From positions 695,091 to 759,090 of the forward strand of contig JAFLBX010000002.1 in NCBI GenBank assembly GCA_017303675.1: DNA of 64,000 bases, written 5' to 3'. Source of the DNA: Ignavibacteria bacterium. Lineage in GTDB: Bacteria; Bacteroidota; Ignavibacteria; Tepidaquicellales; OLB5. Below the pieces are notes generated by a model, which was not told the DNA's origin, ran no database searches, and was given only the letters and a program-made list of their open reading frames with translations. The position numbers and the translations under genes were made by a program. Shown one piece after another: positions 16,892 through 25,375 of this stretch (positions are counted from its first letter, which is position 1; every line of letters begins with the position of its first letter).

Positions 16892-17278
16892 ATGGATAAT
16901 AAACCAGTAAAGATACTTCTTTGCGATGATAATGATAATTTCAGGCAGCTTCTTACACAGTATATAAAAGCAATGCCCGGAGTAGAAGTAGTTGGTGAAG
17001 CAGTTGATGGAGTTGATGTAATTGAAAAAACGGAATCACTGAACCCGGATCTTGTCCTTATGGATTTAAGCATGCCGAACCAATCCGGTCTTGATGCAAC
17101 GAAAACCATTAAAGAAAAATGGCCTGAAAAATCAGTTATCATATTAACTTTATATGAAGACAGCGTTTATAAAGAGCTTGCAGATGAATTTAATGCTGAC
17201 GGTTTTATAGCAAAAAGCTCAATAAAAGCACAGCTTCCTTCGGTTATCGAAGCAAAAGTTAAAAACACTGCCCACTGA
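16892..17278 (+). CDS. Single-domain response regulator (receiver only), copy B
   Basis: A 128-residue receiver domain: LCDDNDNF acidic pocket, phosphoacceptor Asp58 (LVLMDLSMPNQSG), Thr in VIILTLYED and Lys in FIAKSS. It is a paralogue of the preceding gene, 24 bp downstream of it, and the last member of the five-gene signalling operon, which a strong intrinsic terminator closes at 17305-17345. It lacks an output domain, so it acts by phosphotransfer or protein binding. Confidence 0.88.
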   Translation: MDNKPVKILLCDDNDNFRQLLTQYIKAMPGVEVVGEAVDGVDVIEKTESLNPDLVLMDLSMPNQSGLDATKTIKEKWPEKSVIILTLYEDSVYKELADEFNADGFIAKSSIKAQLPSVIEAKVKNTAH

Positions 17279-17304
17279 AGCATTAAAAATTATTTTTATA
17301 TGAT

Positions 17305-17345
17305 AACCGATTTCTGTAGAAAAATAGAAATCGGTTTTTTATTTT
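17305..17345 (+). terminator. Intrinsic terminator of the signalling operon
   Basis: A perfect 11-bp stem (AACCGATTTCT 17305-17315 with AGAAATCGGTT 17326-17336), a 10-nt loop and a following T-rich run. Confidence 0.9.
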
Positions 17346-17393
17346 ACAGTAAAACAGGATATTAATGTTTCATAAAAACACAGGAGAAAACAA

Positions 17394-17771
17394 ATGAGTA
17401 AATTTTTGCGCTTCCCGTCAGATTTCGGAGCACCGCCTCCGCCACCGCCGCCGAGTATGTCTTCACCGCCGCCTCCCCCGCCTCCATCAGCAGGCAATGT
17501 AAATATGGGCGGCAGTGCGGGTACTAATGCAATTATTGCACTGGTAGCAGGTATATTATCATATATTTTCTGTCCTTTCATTCTGGGTATTGTTGCCTGG
17601 ATAATGGGTAAAGGAGAGTTAGGAAAAATTGACAGGGGCGAATCCTCTGAAGCAGGAAGAACATTTGCCAAAATAGGTATGTGGCTGGGTATAGTGAATG
17701 TAATACTTTCCATATTATTCGGTTTGGTATATGTGCTGATAATTGTACTTGCAATAGCAACAAGCAACTAA
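17394..17771 (+). CDS. Proline-rich small membrane protein, DUF4190-like
   Basis: A 125-residue protein. Residues 14-32 hold two polyproline stretches (seven prolines each), followed by a Gly/Asn linker and two hydrophobic segments (about 42-66 and 90-122) around a charged loop with GKGELGKIDRGESSEAGRTFA. That loop between two helices, with the repeated AxIGMWLGIVN, is the pattern of DUF4190/DUF4870-type proteins. The N-terminal proline arm probably lies in the cytoplasm. CAGGAG precedes the ATG. It is a single-gene unit between two terminators. Function unknown. Confidence 0.75.
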   Translation: MSKFLRFPSDFGAPPPPPPPSMSSPPPPPPPSAGNVNMGGSAGTNAIIALVAGILSYIFCPFILGIVAWIMGKGELGKIDRGESSEAGRTFAKIGMWLGIVNVILSILFGLVYVLIIVLAIATSN

Positions 17772-17788
17772 AAATCATTCAACCTATT

Positions 17789-17825
17789 TAAGGCAGCTTA
17801 TTTTAAAAAGCTGCCTTATTTTTTA
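17789..17825 (+). terminator. Intrinsic terminator after the DUF4190-like gene
   Basis: An 11-bp stem TAAGGCAGCTT (17789-17799) with AAGCTGCCTTA (17808-17818), an 8-nt loop and a TTTTTT run. It lies only 23 bp before the GTG of dut. Confidence 0.9.
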
Positions 17826-17840
17826 ATCCAGTCCAGCAAA

Positions 17841-18281
17841 GTGATCTTAAAAATCCAGAAAATAAATGAAGAGCTGAAAAATCCACTCCCGGCATATGCA
17901 ACAGAGCATGCATCAGGAATGGATGTTACTTCAGCCTCAGTTGATGATATCAATATTCAACCGCAGACAACAGCGGCAATACCAACAAACCTTATCCTGG
18001 AAATTCCGGTCGGTTACGAAGCCCAGATAAGGCCACGAAGCGGACTGGCGCTGAAACATAATATCGGGATTATTAATTCACCGGGCACTATTGATGCGGA
18101 TTACCGCGGTGAGCTGAAAATCCTGCTGACAAATTTCGGAAAAGAAACTTTTACGGTTAAATTCGGCGAGCGCATTGCGCAAATGGTTATTTGCAGGGTT
18201 GAGCAGGCAGAAATTAAGCTTTCTGCAGAGTTAAGTGAAACTTTGCGAAGCACCGGCGGATTTGGTTCTACAGGGAAATAA
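17841..18281 (+). CDS. dut: dUTP diphosphatase
   Basis: Hydrolyses dUTP to dUMP, keeping uracil out of DNA and supplying thymidylate synthesis; a trimeric cytoplasmic enzyme. It has 146 residues with a GTG start. All five motifs are present: ASGMDVTSA (I), RPRSGLALKHNI (II), GIINSPGTIDADYRGEL (III), FGERIAQMVI (IV) and the C-terminal arm STGGFGSTGK (V). An AI-2E family transporter gene follows directly. Confidence 0.96.
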   Translation: MILKIQKINEELKNPLPAYATEHASGMDVTSASVDDINIQPQTTAAIPTNLILEIPVGYEAQIRPRSGLALKHNIGIINSPGTIDADYRGELKILLTNFGKETFTVKFGERIAQMVICRVEQAEIKLSAELSETLRSTGGFGSTGK

Positions 18282-18300
18282 CTTAAAATTTATCATTATA

Positions 18301-19515
18301 TTGAACGATAGCAGCCAAAATACATTTAAAACACAGGAAATAGTAATATCAGTATCAGCATTTGTGATATTCGGTGTACTATTTACTGTAACAGAGCTGT
18401 TTCACAATCCTTTCATAGTATTTGGAGTGATATTATTCGTTCTGTTCCCTTTCAGAAAAAGCAAGCTCATTAAAATAATCATTTCGCTCTCATCCATAAT
18501 TTTTGCATTATGGTTTCTGCATTCTATATCGGCGCTGCTGGCACCGTTCATAGCAGCATTGATAATTTCCTATGCTTTAAATCCTCTAGTTGAAAAAATG
18601 ACCCGCGGCAAAATTACCAGAACAATTGCAAGCGCAATAATCCTGGTTGTTTTCCTTCTAGTGGCAGCACTGGCAATTATATTACTTGCCCCTCCAATAG
18701 CAGCACAATTTTCAGAGCTTATAAAATCTCTGCCGGGCGCTTTAAACGACCTGCAGTTATGGATAAATACCGGGCTTATACCCAAGCTGAACTCGCTTGG
18801 CATACCTACTTCAGATATACAGACTAAGCTTTCTCATGAGCTGCCTGCTAAGCTTGAGAACTTGCTGAATACGCTTTTAAGCGGCCTATCAGGCCTGTTT
18901 GCAGGGATATCTGTAGTTTTAACACAGGTTGTTAACCTTATTCTTATTCCCTTTTTAACATTCTACATAATGAAGGATTTTGATAACCTTAAAACATTAA
19001 TTAAAGATATCGTTCCTAAAAAGAACCGTAAAAAGGTAACCGAATATTACCAGAAAATTGATGATCTGCTGGGAAGCTTTATAAGGGGTCAATTGATAGT
19101 ATCAGTGATACACGGAATAATAGTATATATATTCCTTTCTATATTGGGAGTAAAATTCGCAATATTCCTTGGAGCTTTAGGAATAGTTTTAAATATTATT
19201 CCTTATTTCGGACTTCTTGTAGAGATAACACTTGCTGTAATTGTTTCCTTATTTAGCGGAGACCCGGGGCTGCAGGTACCGCTGGTTGTGATTATATACC
19301 TGGCACAGAACCTGCTTGAAACATCGTTTATTATACCTAAAATTGTAGGTGATAGAATTGGACTTCACCCTGCCCTGCTTATACTTTCACTTTTTGTGTT
19401 TTCGTACTTTTTCGGATTTATAGGAATGCTTATTGCCCTGCCGACAATGTCAATAATAATAATGTTCTTTAAGGAATGGCTTGCTAACAAGGATGTTAAA
19501 GAATCAGAAGCATAA
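18301..19515 (+). CDS. AI-2E family (PerM-like) transporter
   Basis: A polytopic inner-membrane protein of about 404 residues. The frame is open from an ATG at 18235 inside dut, but those first codons only shadow the dut C-terminus. I prefer the TTG at 18301, just after the dut stop, which puts the first helix near the N-terminus. Family marks: paired N-terminal helices, LLAPFIAALIISYALNPLVE, a long amphipathic middle, LIPFLTFYIMKDFD, RGQLIVSVIHGIIVYIFL, GIVLNIIPYFG and the C-terminal IPKIVGDRIGLHPALLIL. Family members export diverse small solutes or act as Na+/H+ antiporters; the substrate here is unknown. It converges on the next gene with a 10-bp gap. Confidence 0.88.
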   Translation: MNDSSQNTFKTQEIVISVSAFVIFGVLFTVTELFHNPFIVFGVILFVLFPFRKSKLIKIIISLSSIIFALWFLHSISALLAPFIAALIISYALNPLVEKMTRGKITRTIASAIILVVFLLVAALAIILLAPPIAAQFSELIKSLPGALNDLQLWINTGLIPKLNSLGIPTSDIQTKLSHELPAKLENLLNTLLSGLSGLFAGISVVLTQVVNLILIPFLTFYIMKDFDNLKTLIKDIVPKKNRKKVTEYYQKIDDLLGSFIRGQLIVSVIHGIIVYIFLSILGVKFAIFLGALGIVLNIIPYFGLLVEITLAVIVSLFSGDPGLQVPLVVIIYLAQNLLETSFIIPKIVGDRIGLHPALLILSLFVFSYFFGFIGMLIALPTMSIIIMFFKEWLANKDVKESEA

Positions 19516-19525
19516 GCTTATATAC

Positions 19526-21325
19526 TTATAAACCCTGCATTATTTTGATAGCAGCCTGGTTCAGATTCTGAAATAAATAACCGTTCGGTTCTGTTTCAGA
19601 TTTCCGTTTAAGCTCTTTGCGGGTTTCATCCGGGTTAAGCCTTATGTTATTTTCAAATTCTGCTTTATTAAACAAAGCTGTATAAGGATCGATTATTTTA
19701 TATTCATAATTCTTTATTACTTCCTGAAATTTCGGGATATCTTTCACAAACAGCATTGATTTATCATCCCAGAAGACGAGCTTCCATTTATTATTAGTAC
19801 TGAAGTAATTGGTAACAAGCCTTTTAAGGTCATTCGGCCTCCTGATAAGATCAGGGTCCAGATAAATAACATAATCCACTCCCCTTTCTTCCAGCTTCTT
19901 TTCAAAACCGGGCTGCATAACCATTATTGAATTATACTCATTATGTATCTCATCATTCAGGTTGCGGCTATCAATATAATTCTTCTGTTCAGGGAAGTTC
20001 CAGACCAGGTAACCGCCTGTACCAAAATGGTTATACGGTGTACCAGATATTTTATTTTCCCTCATAAAGTCGAATAGCTGAACAGGCATAAAATCACTGT
20101 TTATTCCCCACCCGTATATTCTGTAATATTGTATCTTCTCATATACAGCATTATTGGGTATAAGGGAAATTATGTAAATAAAAAATACTGCGAGCACAGC
20201 CTTTGGTACAGTACCGTTGTATATCTTTTTAAAGTCAACTGAGCGAATTTTTGAAATTATGTATGATATACTTATTACAATAAACACAGCCGTGATCATT
20301 TCATAATCTACGGTGAACCTGATGGCTCTTACAGAATAAATTACAAATGAAATATACATCAGCGCAAAAAGAAGGTCCTTCTTTTTGTAAGCATAGTAAA
20401 GAATAAATATACCGGCAAAAATGAATATCTTGTATAAAGTAACAATAAAGCCAAGATCAAGCTTAGATGAAAACGGCTTTTGCCATTCGTTTACACTTTC
20501 AAGCATTTTCATCTGGGTATGGCTGTAAGCGTAAGCATAGGTACTGAATCCGTGCGGATTTACAAGCAGCATAAGCGCGCTTACTGCTGATATTATCCAT
20601 AAATTCCGTAGTTCGGTTTTATCAAGAGGTTTTGCATCAGCGGCTGTAAATTTGCCTGGGTTTAGATAGATAATGGTTTCAGTAATAGTGAATATGAAAA
20701 GAATCAAACCGCCTGCCAATACACCCATGTGAGAGTTAGCCCACAATAAAAATATAAGAGGTATAAAATAAAGCTTTTTGGAATACCCGCTTCGGTTAAT
20801 ATATTTATATGAAAGCAGTATATAAAGCAGCAGAACAAAGAAAATATAGGTTAATATATGCGGGCGGGGTGAGAGCCTATCCATAATTGAAATAAGAAGA
20901 ACAAACAATACAGCAATCGATAGGAATGAATTTATTTTGAACTTCCTCAGCAGCATATAAAGCACGAAGAAGATAAAACAAAAAGCCAGCGATCTGAAAG
21001 CTAAAATGGCATTTAAACCGCCTATATTATACAGTCCGTAGGTCATAACATCCCAGCCCCATTCAAAGGGGATCCATTCCTGCCCTGAAGTTATATGCCC
21101 GAAAACATCTTTATCGGGCACCACCTTATTTTCGACTATATACCTGCCGGTTGCCAGGTGCCAGAATACGTCATCATCACCTGAAATCTTATATGATGCC
21201 GCCATGAATACCAGTACAAGGAATATTCCAAGCAGTCCGAATGTTACATATTTATTTTCTTCTGGTATAACAATTTCAGCCTTAAGCTTTGACTGTTTGC
21301 TTTCTTTGCTCTTTGGTTTTGCCAC
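19526..21325 (-). CDS. Polytopic membrane protein, GT-C glycosyltransferase-like
   Basis: A 599-residue protein: a lysine-rich cytoplasmic N-terminus (KPKSKESKQSKLK), about ten to twelve membrane helices up to residue 390, and a soluble C-terminal domain. After helix 1 comes a conserved-looking exoplasmic loop with DDDVFWHLATGRYIVE and SGQEWIPFEWGWD. An acidic loop at this place is the hallmark of GT-C glycosyltransferases that use lipid-linked sugars. The C-terminal part has YNHFGTGGYLVWNFPEQ and YIDSRN, seen in related uncharacterised proteins. The specific acceptor and donor are unknown. It is the last gene of a minus-strand operon, 18 bp after the enoyl-CoA hydratase. Confidence 0.65.
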   Translation of the reverse strand: MAKPKSKESKQSKLKAEIVIPEENKYVTFGLLGIFLVLVFMAASYKISGDDDVFWHLATGRYIVENKVVPDKDVFGHITSGQEWIPFEWGWDVMTYGLYNIGGLNAILAFRSLAFCFIFFVLYMLLRKFKINSFLSIAVLFVLLISIMDRLSPRPHILTYIFFVLLLYILLSYKYINRSGYSKKLYFIPLIFLLWANSHMGVLAGGLILFIFTITETIIYLNPGKFTAADAKPLDKTELRNLWIISAVSALMLLVNPHGFSTYAYAYSHTQMKMLESVNEWQKPFSSKLDLGFIVTLYKIFIFAGIFILYYAYKKKDLLFALMYISFVIYSVRAIRFTVDYEMITAVFIVISISYIISKIRSVDFKKIYNGTVPKAVLAVFFIYIISLIPNNAVYEKIQYYRIYGWGINSDFMPVQLFDFMRENKISGTPYNHFGTGGYLVWNFPEQKNYIDSRNLNDEIHNEYNSIMVMQPGFEKKLEERGVDYVIYLDPDLIRRPNDLKRLVTNYFSTNNKWKLVFWDDKSMLFVKDIPKFQEVIKNYEYKIIDPYTALFNKAEFENNIRLNPDETRKELKRKSETEPNGYLFQNLNQAAIKIMQGL

Positions 21326-21343
21326 TGAATTATTTTAAGATTA

Positions 21344-22117
21344 TTAATTTCCTTTAAATACCGGTTTTCTTTTTTCGAGAAATGAGTTCACGCCTTCTCT
21401 GTAATCATTGGAATTACCCGCAATATCCTGTGCGGCAGCTTCTGCTGCCAGTACTTCAGCAAGTGTGCGAGAATAAGAATTATTCACAAGCTCTTTTATC
21501 ATTCCCAAAGCTTTTGTAGGCATTTTAGAGAATTTTTTGGAGTACTTATCCAGTGCTGCTGCAAGTACATCTGGAGTCTGTACGCATACATTTACAATTC
21601 CAAGCCTTTTAGCTTCTGAGCCGGTGATACGCTCCGCTGTTGAACACATCTGGAATGCTTTTGAAAGGCCGACAATACGCGGCAGGGTGAATGATGAAGC
21701 TGAATCTGGCACAAGGCCTACATTTATGAATACTTCAATTAGCTGGGCTGATTCGACAGCTATCCTGAAATCACATGCAAGAGCCAGTGAGAGTCCCGCG
21801 CCTGCCGCAACACCGTTTATTCCGCAAATAACCGGTTTTGGGAGTGTCATTATCTGTGTGATGAGTGGGTTATATTTTGTTTCGATAGCTTCTTTAAATG
21901 TCTTCTTTTCAGCTTCAAAATCCTTCAGGTCCTGCCCTGAGCAAAAGCCTTTTCCGGCACCTGTTAAAACCACACAGCGAACATCATCGCTTAAGGCTTC
22001 CTTAAACGCATCCTGAAGCTCAAACAGCATTTCTGAATTGAACGCATTAAGTGAATCCGGACGGTTAAGGGTTATCTTCATGATGCCGCTTATTGTTTCC
22101 TTTAGTATTGAGCTCAT
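21344..22117 (-). CDS. Enoyl-CoA hydratase/isomerase family protein, PaaG-like
   Basis: A 257-residue crotonase-fold enzyme. The substrate-binding block LNRPDSLNAFNSEM is near the N-terminus and the CoA/oxyanion segments are GKGFCSGQDLKDF and GVAAGAGLSLALACDFRIA. The FINVGLVPDSASSFTLPRIVG segment has Asp rather than Glu at the catalytic position, as in PaaG-type 1,2-epoxyphenylacetyl-CoA isomerases, so a simple 2-enoyl-CoA hydratase role is less certain. No other phenylacetate or fatty-acid genes are near. It lies 14 bp after the secreted YD-like gene on the same strand. Confidence 0.85.
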   Translation of the reverse strand: MSSILKETISGIMKITLNRPDSLNAFNSEMLFELQDAFKEALSDDVRCVVLTGAGKGFCSGQDLKDFEAEKKTFKEAIETKYNPLITQIMTLPKPVICGINGVAAGAGLSLALACDFRIAVESAQLIEVFINVGLVPDSASSFTLPRIVGLSKAFQMCSTAERITGSEAKRLGIVNVCVQTPDVLAAALDKYSKKFSKMPTKALGMIKELVNNSYSRTLAEVLAAEAAAQDIAGNSNDYREGVNSFLEKRKPVFKGN

Positions 22118-22131
22118 TATTTTATATAAAT

Positions 22132-23085
22132 TTAATAATAATTATAAACGAATTTGTATGAATATAACAGCTTTCCTGCAGGGTCGTAATATTCTTCAAG
22201 CAGCCTGTTACCGAATTTATCATATTTGATAAGTATATCGCTGGATGAGCTAAGCTCCCCCGTTGTTTCAACCTTTTTTATCCGGACAGAATTATTATCG
22301 TAAGTATATTTTCTGCTTATATAAGTATCTTTTCCGGTAATTTCATAAGATGATTCCGGCTTTCCATCAGCAGTGTAAGTGAAGGTTTCGGTCTTGAACT
22401 CCCCTGCTGTTGAATTTGTTTTCTTCTCCAGTATCCTGTACTCTTTATCGTAGGTATAATTATATTTGGTTTCAATGGGTTTATCTTCGACGGGAATACA
22501 TTTATTAACTGTTGTTATTTTTACCAGGTTATTGTAGCTGTCATACACATAATTTTCTGTGATCTTGCAGTCATTCACCATATCTTTCTGAGTTGATTCT
22601 ATTAACCTTGAAAGGTCATCATACTCGTATTCATACTTTTGGGAAAGCTTATTGTTCACAAATACCTGTTCATCAGTAATATTGTAGAATTCATCGTATT
22701 TAAGGTAATATTTTTTGGGTGATGAAAAAGTAGAATCAAATTTTTCGGTGAGTAATTTAAAATTATTGTAAACATAAGAAAACTTACGTGTGATATATTC
22801 TCCTTTTTTATCAAGGGATGTATCTATTTTTGATGATTCTTTAAGCAAATAACCATCCTGGTCATAATAAGAGATCTTTATAGTATCGGCCCTTTCGCCT
22901 GAAACAAGTATTTCAATTGCTGTACTTATCTTAGCCTGTTTGATAATTTTAGCGTTATCATTGACCTTCAAATACGTTTTAACAGCCCTGGGGTACTCAG
23001 CCTGGGCGTATAATTGAAATCCAAATAAGCTACAAACAATAATTATATAAAAAATCCGGAATATTACCCGTTTATTTATCATCAA
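22132..23085 (-). CDS. Secreted protein with YD/RHS-like repeats
   Basis: A 317-residue protein with a signal peptide (about residues 1-29, FRIFYIIIVCSLFGFQLYAQA). The mature part is a series of 20-25-residue units with a Y-x-Y/D-x-x-x motif, for example LKYDEFYNITDEQVF, YEYEYDDLSRLIEST, YVYDSYNNLVKIT, YTYDKEYRILEKKT, YTYDNNSVRIKKV and IKYDKFGNRLLEEYYD. This is the pattern of YD/RHS-type beta-strand repeats, without the RHS core or a toxin tail. It is probably periplasmic or outer-membrane associated. It heads a minus-strand operon and is divergent from corA. Confidence 0.7.
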   Translation of the reverse strand: MMINKRVIFRIFYIIIVCSLFGFQLYAQAEYPRAVKTYLKVNDNAKIIKQAKISTAIEILVSGERADTIKISYYDQDGYLLKESSKIDTSLDKKGEYITRKFSYVYNNFKLLTEKFDSTFSSPKKYYLKYDEFYNITDEQVFVNNKLSQKYEYEYDDLSRLIESTQKDMVNDCKITENYVYDSYNNLVKITTVNKCIPVEDKPIETKYNYTYDKEYRILEKKTNSTAGEFKTETFTYTADGKPESSYEITGKDTYISRKYTYDNNSVRIKKVETTGELSSSSDILIKYDKFGNRLLEEYYDPAGKLLYSYKFVYNYY

Positions 23086-23170
23086 ATTTTAATTGGAAAC
23101 TGCAATCTAATAACAAAAATCCAAAAAAAATATGAATAATCTAAACATTTATTAATTCATCAAAATATAC

Positions 23171-23183
23171 TAACTTTGGCTAT
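23171..23183 (+). promoter_or_regulatory. Predicted -7 element of corA, leaderless arrangement
   Basis: TAACTTTG at 23171-23178 matches TAnnTTTG and ends only 5 bp before the corA ATG. The -33 position 20 bp upstream reads TTT. If used, transcription would start about at the ATG. Confidence 0.4.
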
Positions 23184-24293
23184 ATGGAAACTCCAAAAGC
23201 TATAAAAAAACCGTACATAAAGCTAAGAAGACTCTTCAGGCCGAAGAAAAAACCGGCAGGACTGCCGCCGGGCACGGCTGTATATACCGGTGATGTACCA
23301 AAAGATGAAAAGGTATCGATAGAGATAATTGATTACAAAGGCGGCGAAGTTTTTGAAAAGGAAATTACCGATCCTGCTGAATGCACTGTTTATTCACAAA
23401 AAGATACTATCAGCTGGATAAATGTTGAAGGTATAAATAATGTTGCTATCGTTCAGAAGCTGGCTGACTCACTTTCGATCCACCCGCTTGTAGTAGAAGA
23501 TATTCTGAATGTTGATCAGCGGGCAAAAATGGAAGAATTTAACGGGTATATTTACCTTGTGTTAAAAATGTTCCATTTAGGCAAAAAAAACGGTGAGATA
23601 ATCCCTGAACAGGTAAGCATAATTCTTGCAAAAAATTATGTGGTAACATTCCAGGAAGGAATCGAAGGCGATACATTCCAGGAAATAAGAAGCAGGATAA
23701 GAAACAATAAGGGAATAATCAATAATATGACCTCAGATTACCTTGTTTACTCCCTGATGGATTCTATAATAGATTCATACTTTACAATACTCGAAGTATT
23801 TGGAGACAGGATTGAACACCTTGAAGAAGAGCTGGTAAATAATCCCCAAAAAAGAACACTTACTGAAATTTACAGGATAAAACGTGAAATGCTTTATATC
23901 AGGAAATCGATCTGGCCATTAAGAGAAGCCATCAGCCGGCTTGAACGCGGCGAATCTGATCTGGTTTCCAGGAACACACATCTTTATCTTAGGGATGTTT
24001 ATGACCATACGATAAATGTTCTAGATACCATAGAAACATACCGTGATATGCTCTCAGGTATGATAGATATATACCTCTCAAGCATCAGCAACAGGCTGAA
24101 TGAAACAATGAAATATCTCGCTCTTATCTCAACAATTTTTATTCCAATGACATTTATTGCCAGCATCTACGGGATGAACTTTGAGTTTATGCCTGAGTTA
24201 AAATGGATTGGTGGTTATCCTTTTGCACTGGGTATTATGGGAGTTGTGGGCTTGAGTTTTTTAATATATTTTAAACTGAAAAAGTGGGTATGA
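23184..24293 (+). CDS. corA: CorA-family Mg2+/Co2+ transporter
   Basis: A 369-residue pentameric inner-membrane channel for magnesium (and cobalt). A large cytoplasmic N-terminal domain (about 1-300) with HPLVVEDILNVDQRAKMEEF and the long stalk helix is followed by two C-terminal membrane helices. The selectivity signature YGMNFEFMPE sits at the end of the first helix. The short lysine tail after helix 2 is typical. It overlaps the Rieske oxygenase gene by 4 bp (ATGA), so the three genes to 26132 form one operon. Confidence 0.93.
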   Translation: METPKAIKKPYIKLRRLFRPKKKPAGLPPGTAVYTGDVPKDEKVSIEIIDYKGGEVFEKEITDPAECTVYSQKDTISWINVEGINNVAIVQKLADSLSIHPLVVEDILNVDQRAKMEEFNGYIYLVLKMFHLGKKNGEIIPEQVSIILAKNYVVTFQEGIEGDTFQEIRSRIRNNKGIINNMTSDYLVYSLMDSIIDSYFTILEVFGDRIEHLEEELVNNPQKRTLTEIYRIKREMLYIRKSIWPLREAISRLERGESDLVSRNTHLYLRDVYDHTINVLDTIETYRDMLSGMIDIYLSSISNRLNETMKYLALISTIFIPMTFIASIYGMNFEFMPELKWIGGYPFALGIMGVVGLSFLIYFKLKKWV

Positions 24294-25375
24294 AATTTAA
24301 CATAGATCCCGATATACGAACAGCTGAAACAATGCCTGCTGAATTTTACAGAAGCAGCGATGTGTATGGGCAGCTTAAAAAGAAAGTTTTCGCAAAATGC
24401 TGGCATTTTGCGGGAGATAGCGACTTAGTTAAAGTACCCGGTTCAATTTATCCGTTTACTTTGCTTGAAGGCTATCTTAATGAGCCGCTGCTCTTAACCC
24501 GTGACCGTGATGACAAGATACACTGCCTAAGTAATGTTTGTACTCACCGCGGCAATATACTTGTTGAAAGCGCAGATGTTGTACAGAATATGCGCTGTCG
24601 TTACCATGGCCGCAGATTTGAGCTTGATGGATGCTTCAGGTCAATGCCGGAATGTGAAGATGCTTTAAATTTTCCGAGGAAAGCAGATAATCTTTCAAAC
24701 GTACCGTTTGAATTATGGTATAATTTTATATTTGCATCAATTGATCCGGTTAAGCCGCACAGTGACTTTTTTAAGCCCATTACCGACCGTTTGGATGGTG
24801 TAAAGCTCGGCGAAATGACTCACGAACCCACACGAAGCAGGGATTACCTTGTAAAATGCAACTGGGCGCTTTATGTGGAAAATTACCTTGAGGGCTTTCA
24901 CATTCCCTATGTGCACAGCAGCCTTAACGATGTAATTGATTACGGCGCATATACCGATGAATTATACGAATATTCCACCCTTCAGCTTGGCGTAGCCAAG
25001 CCGGGTGAGGAATGCTTTACTCTTTCGGAGATCTCACCCGATTACGGAACAGAAGTTGCTGCATATTACTGGTGGGTTTTCCCGAATATGATGTTCAATT
25101 TTTACCCATGGGGACTTTCAATAAACATTATAAGACCGCTTGGGATCGATCTCACCAAGGTATCATTTATAACCTATGTAAGCGATCATTCCAGGCTTGA
25201 TAAAGGCGCTGGTGCAGGTTTAGACAGAGTTGAGCGCGAAGATGAGGCTATTGTTGAGATGGTACAACGCGGGATGCAGTCAAGCTTTTATTCACGCGGC
25301 AGGTATTCACCCAAGCGTGAAAAAGGAGTCCACCACTTTCACAGGCTGCTTACACAATTTTTAAACAATGAGTAA
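24290..25375 (+). CDS. Rieske non-heme iron oxygenase, large subunit
   Basis: A ring-hydroxylating-type oxygenase of about 361 residues. I choose the ATG at 24290, which overlaps the corA stop as ATGA; a GTG at 24284 is possible. The Rieske [2Fe-2S] ligands are CTHRG and, 16 residues after the His, CRYHG. The catalytic domain carries the mononuclear iron ligands in VENYLEGFHIPYVH (His-x4-His) and the downstream EREDEAIVEMVQRGMQS block that holds the Asp ligand. Homologues include choline monooxygenase-like and aromatic oxygenases; the substrate cannot be told. It overlaps the SDR gene by 8 bp, and no ferredoxin or reductase gene is adjacent. Confidence 0.88.
   Translation: MKFNIDPDIRTAETMPAEFYRSSDVYGQLKKKVFAKCWHFAGDSDLVKVPGSIYPFTLLEGYLNEPLLLTRDRDDKIHCLSNVCTHRGNILVESADVVQNMRCRYHGRRFELDGCFRSMPECEDALNFPRKADNLSNVPFELWYNFIFASIDPVKPHSDFFKPITDRLDGVKLGEMTHEPTRSRDYLVKCNWALYVENYLEGFHIPYVHSSLNDVIDYGAYTDELYEYSTLQLGVAKPGEECFTLSEISPDYGTEVAAYYWWVFPNMMFNFYPWGLSINIIRPLGIDLTKVSFITYVSDHSRLDKGAGAGLDRVEREDEAIVEMVQRGMQSSFYSRGRYSPKREKGVHHFHRLLTQFLNNE

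Noticed and set aside
18235-18300. ATG at 18235 as start of the AI-2E transporter
   Set aside because: It lies inside dut and encodes a non-hydrophobic shadow of the dut C-terminus; the TTG at 18301 is better.
22132-23085. RHS toxin
   Set aside because: Only short YD-like repeats are present; the RHS core, the conserved cleavage motif and a toxin tail are missing, and there is no immunity gene behind it.
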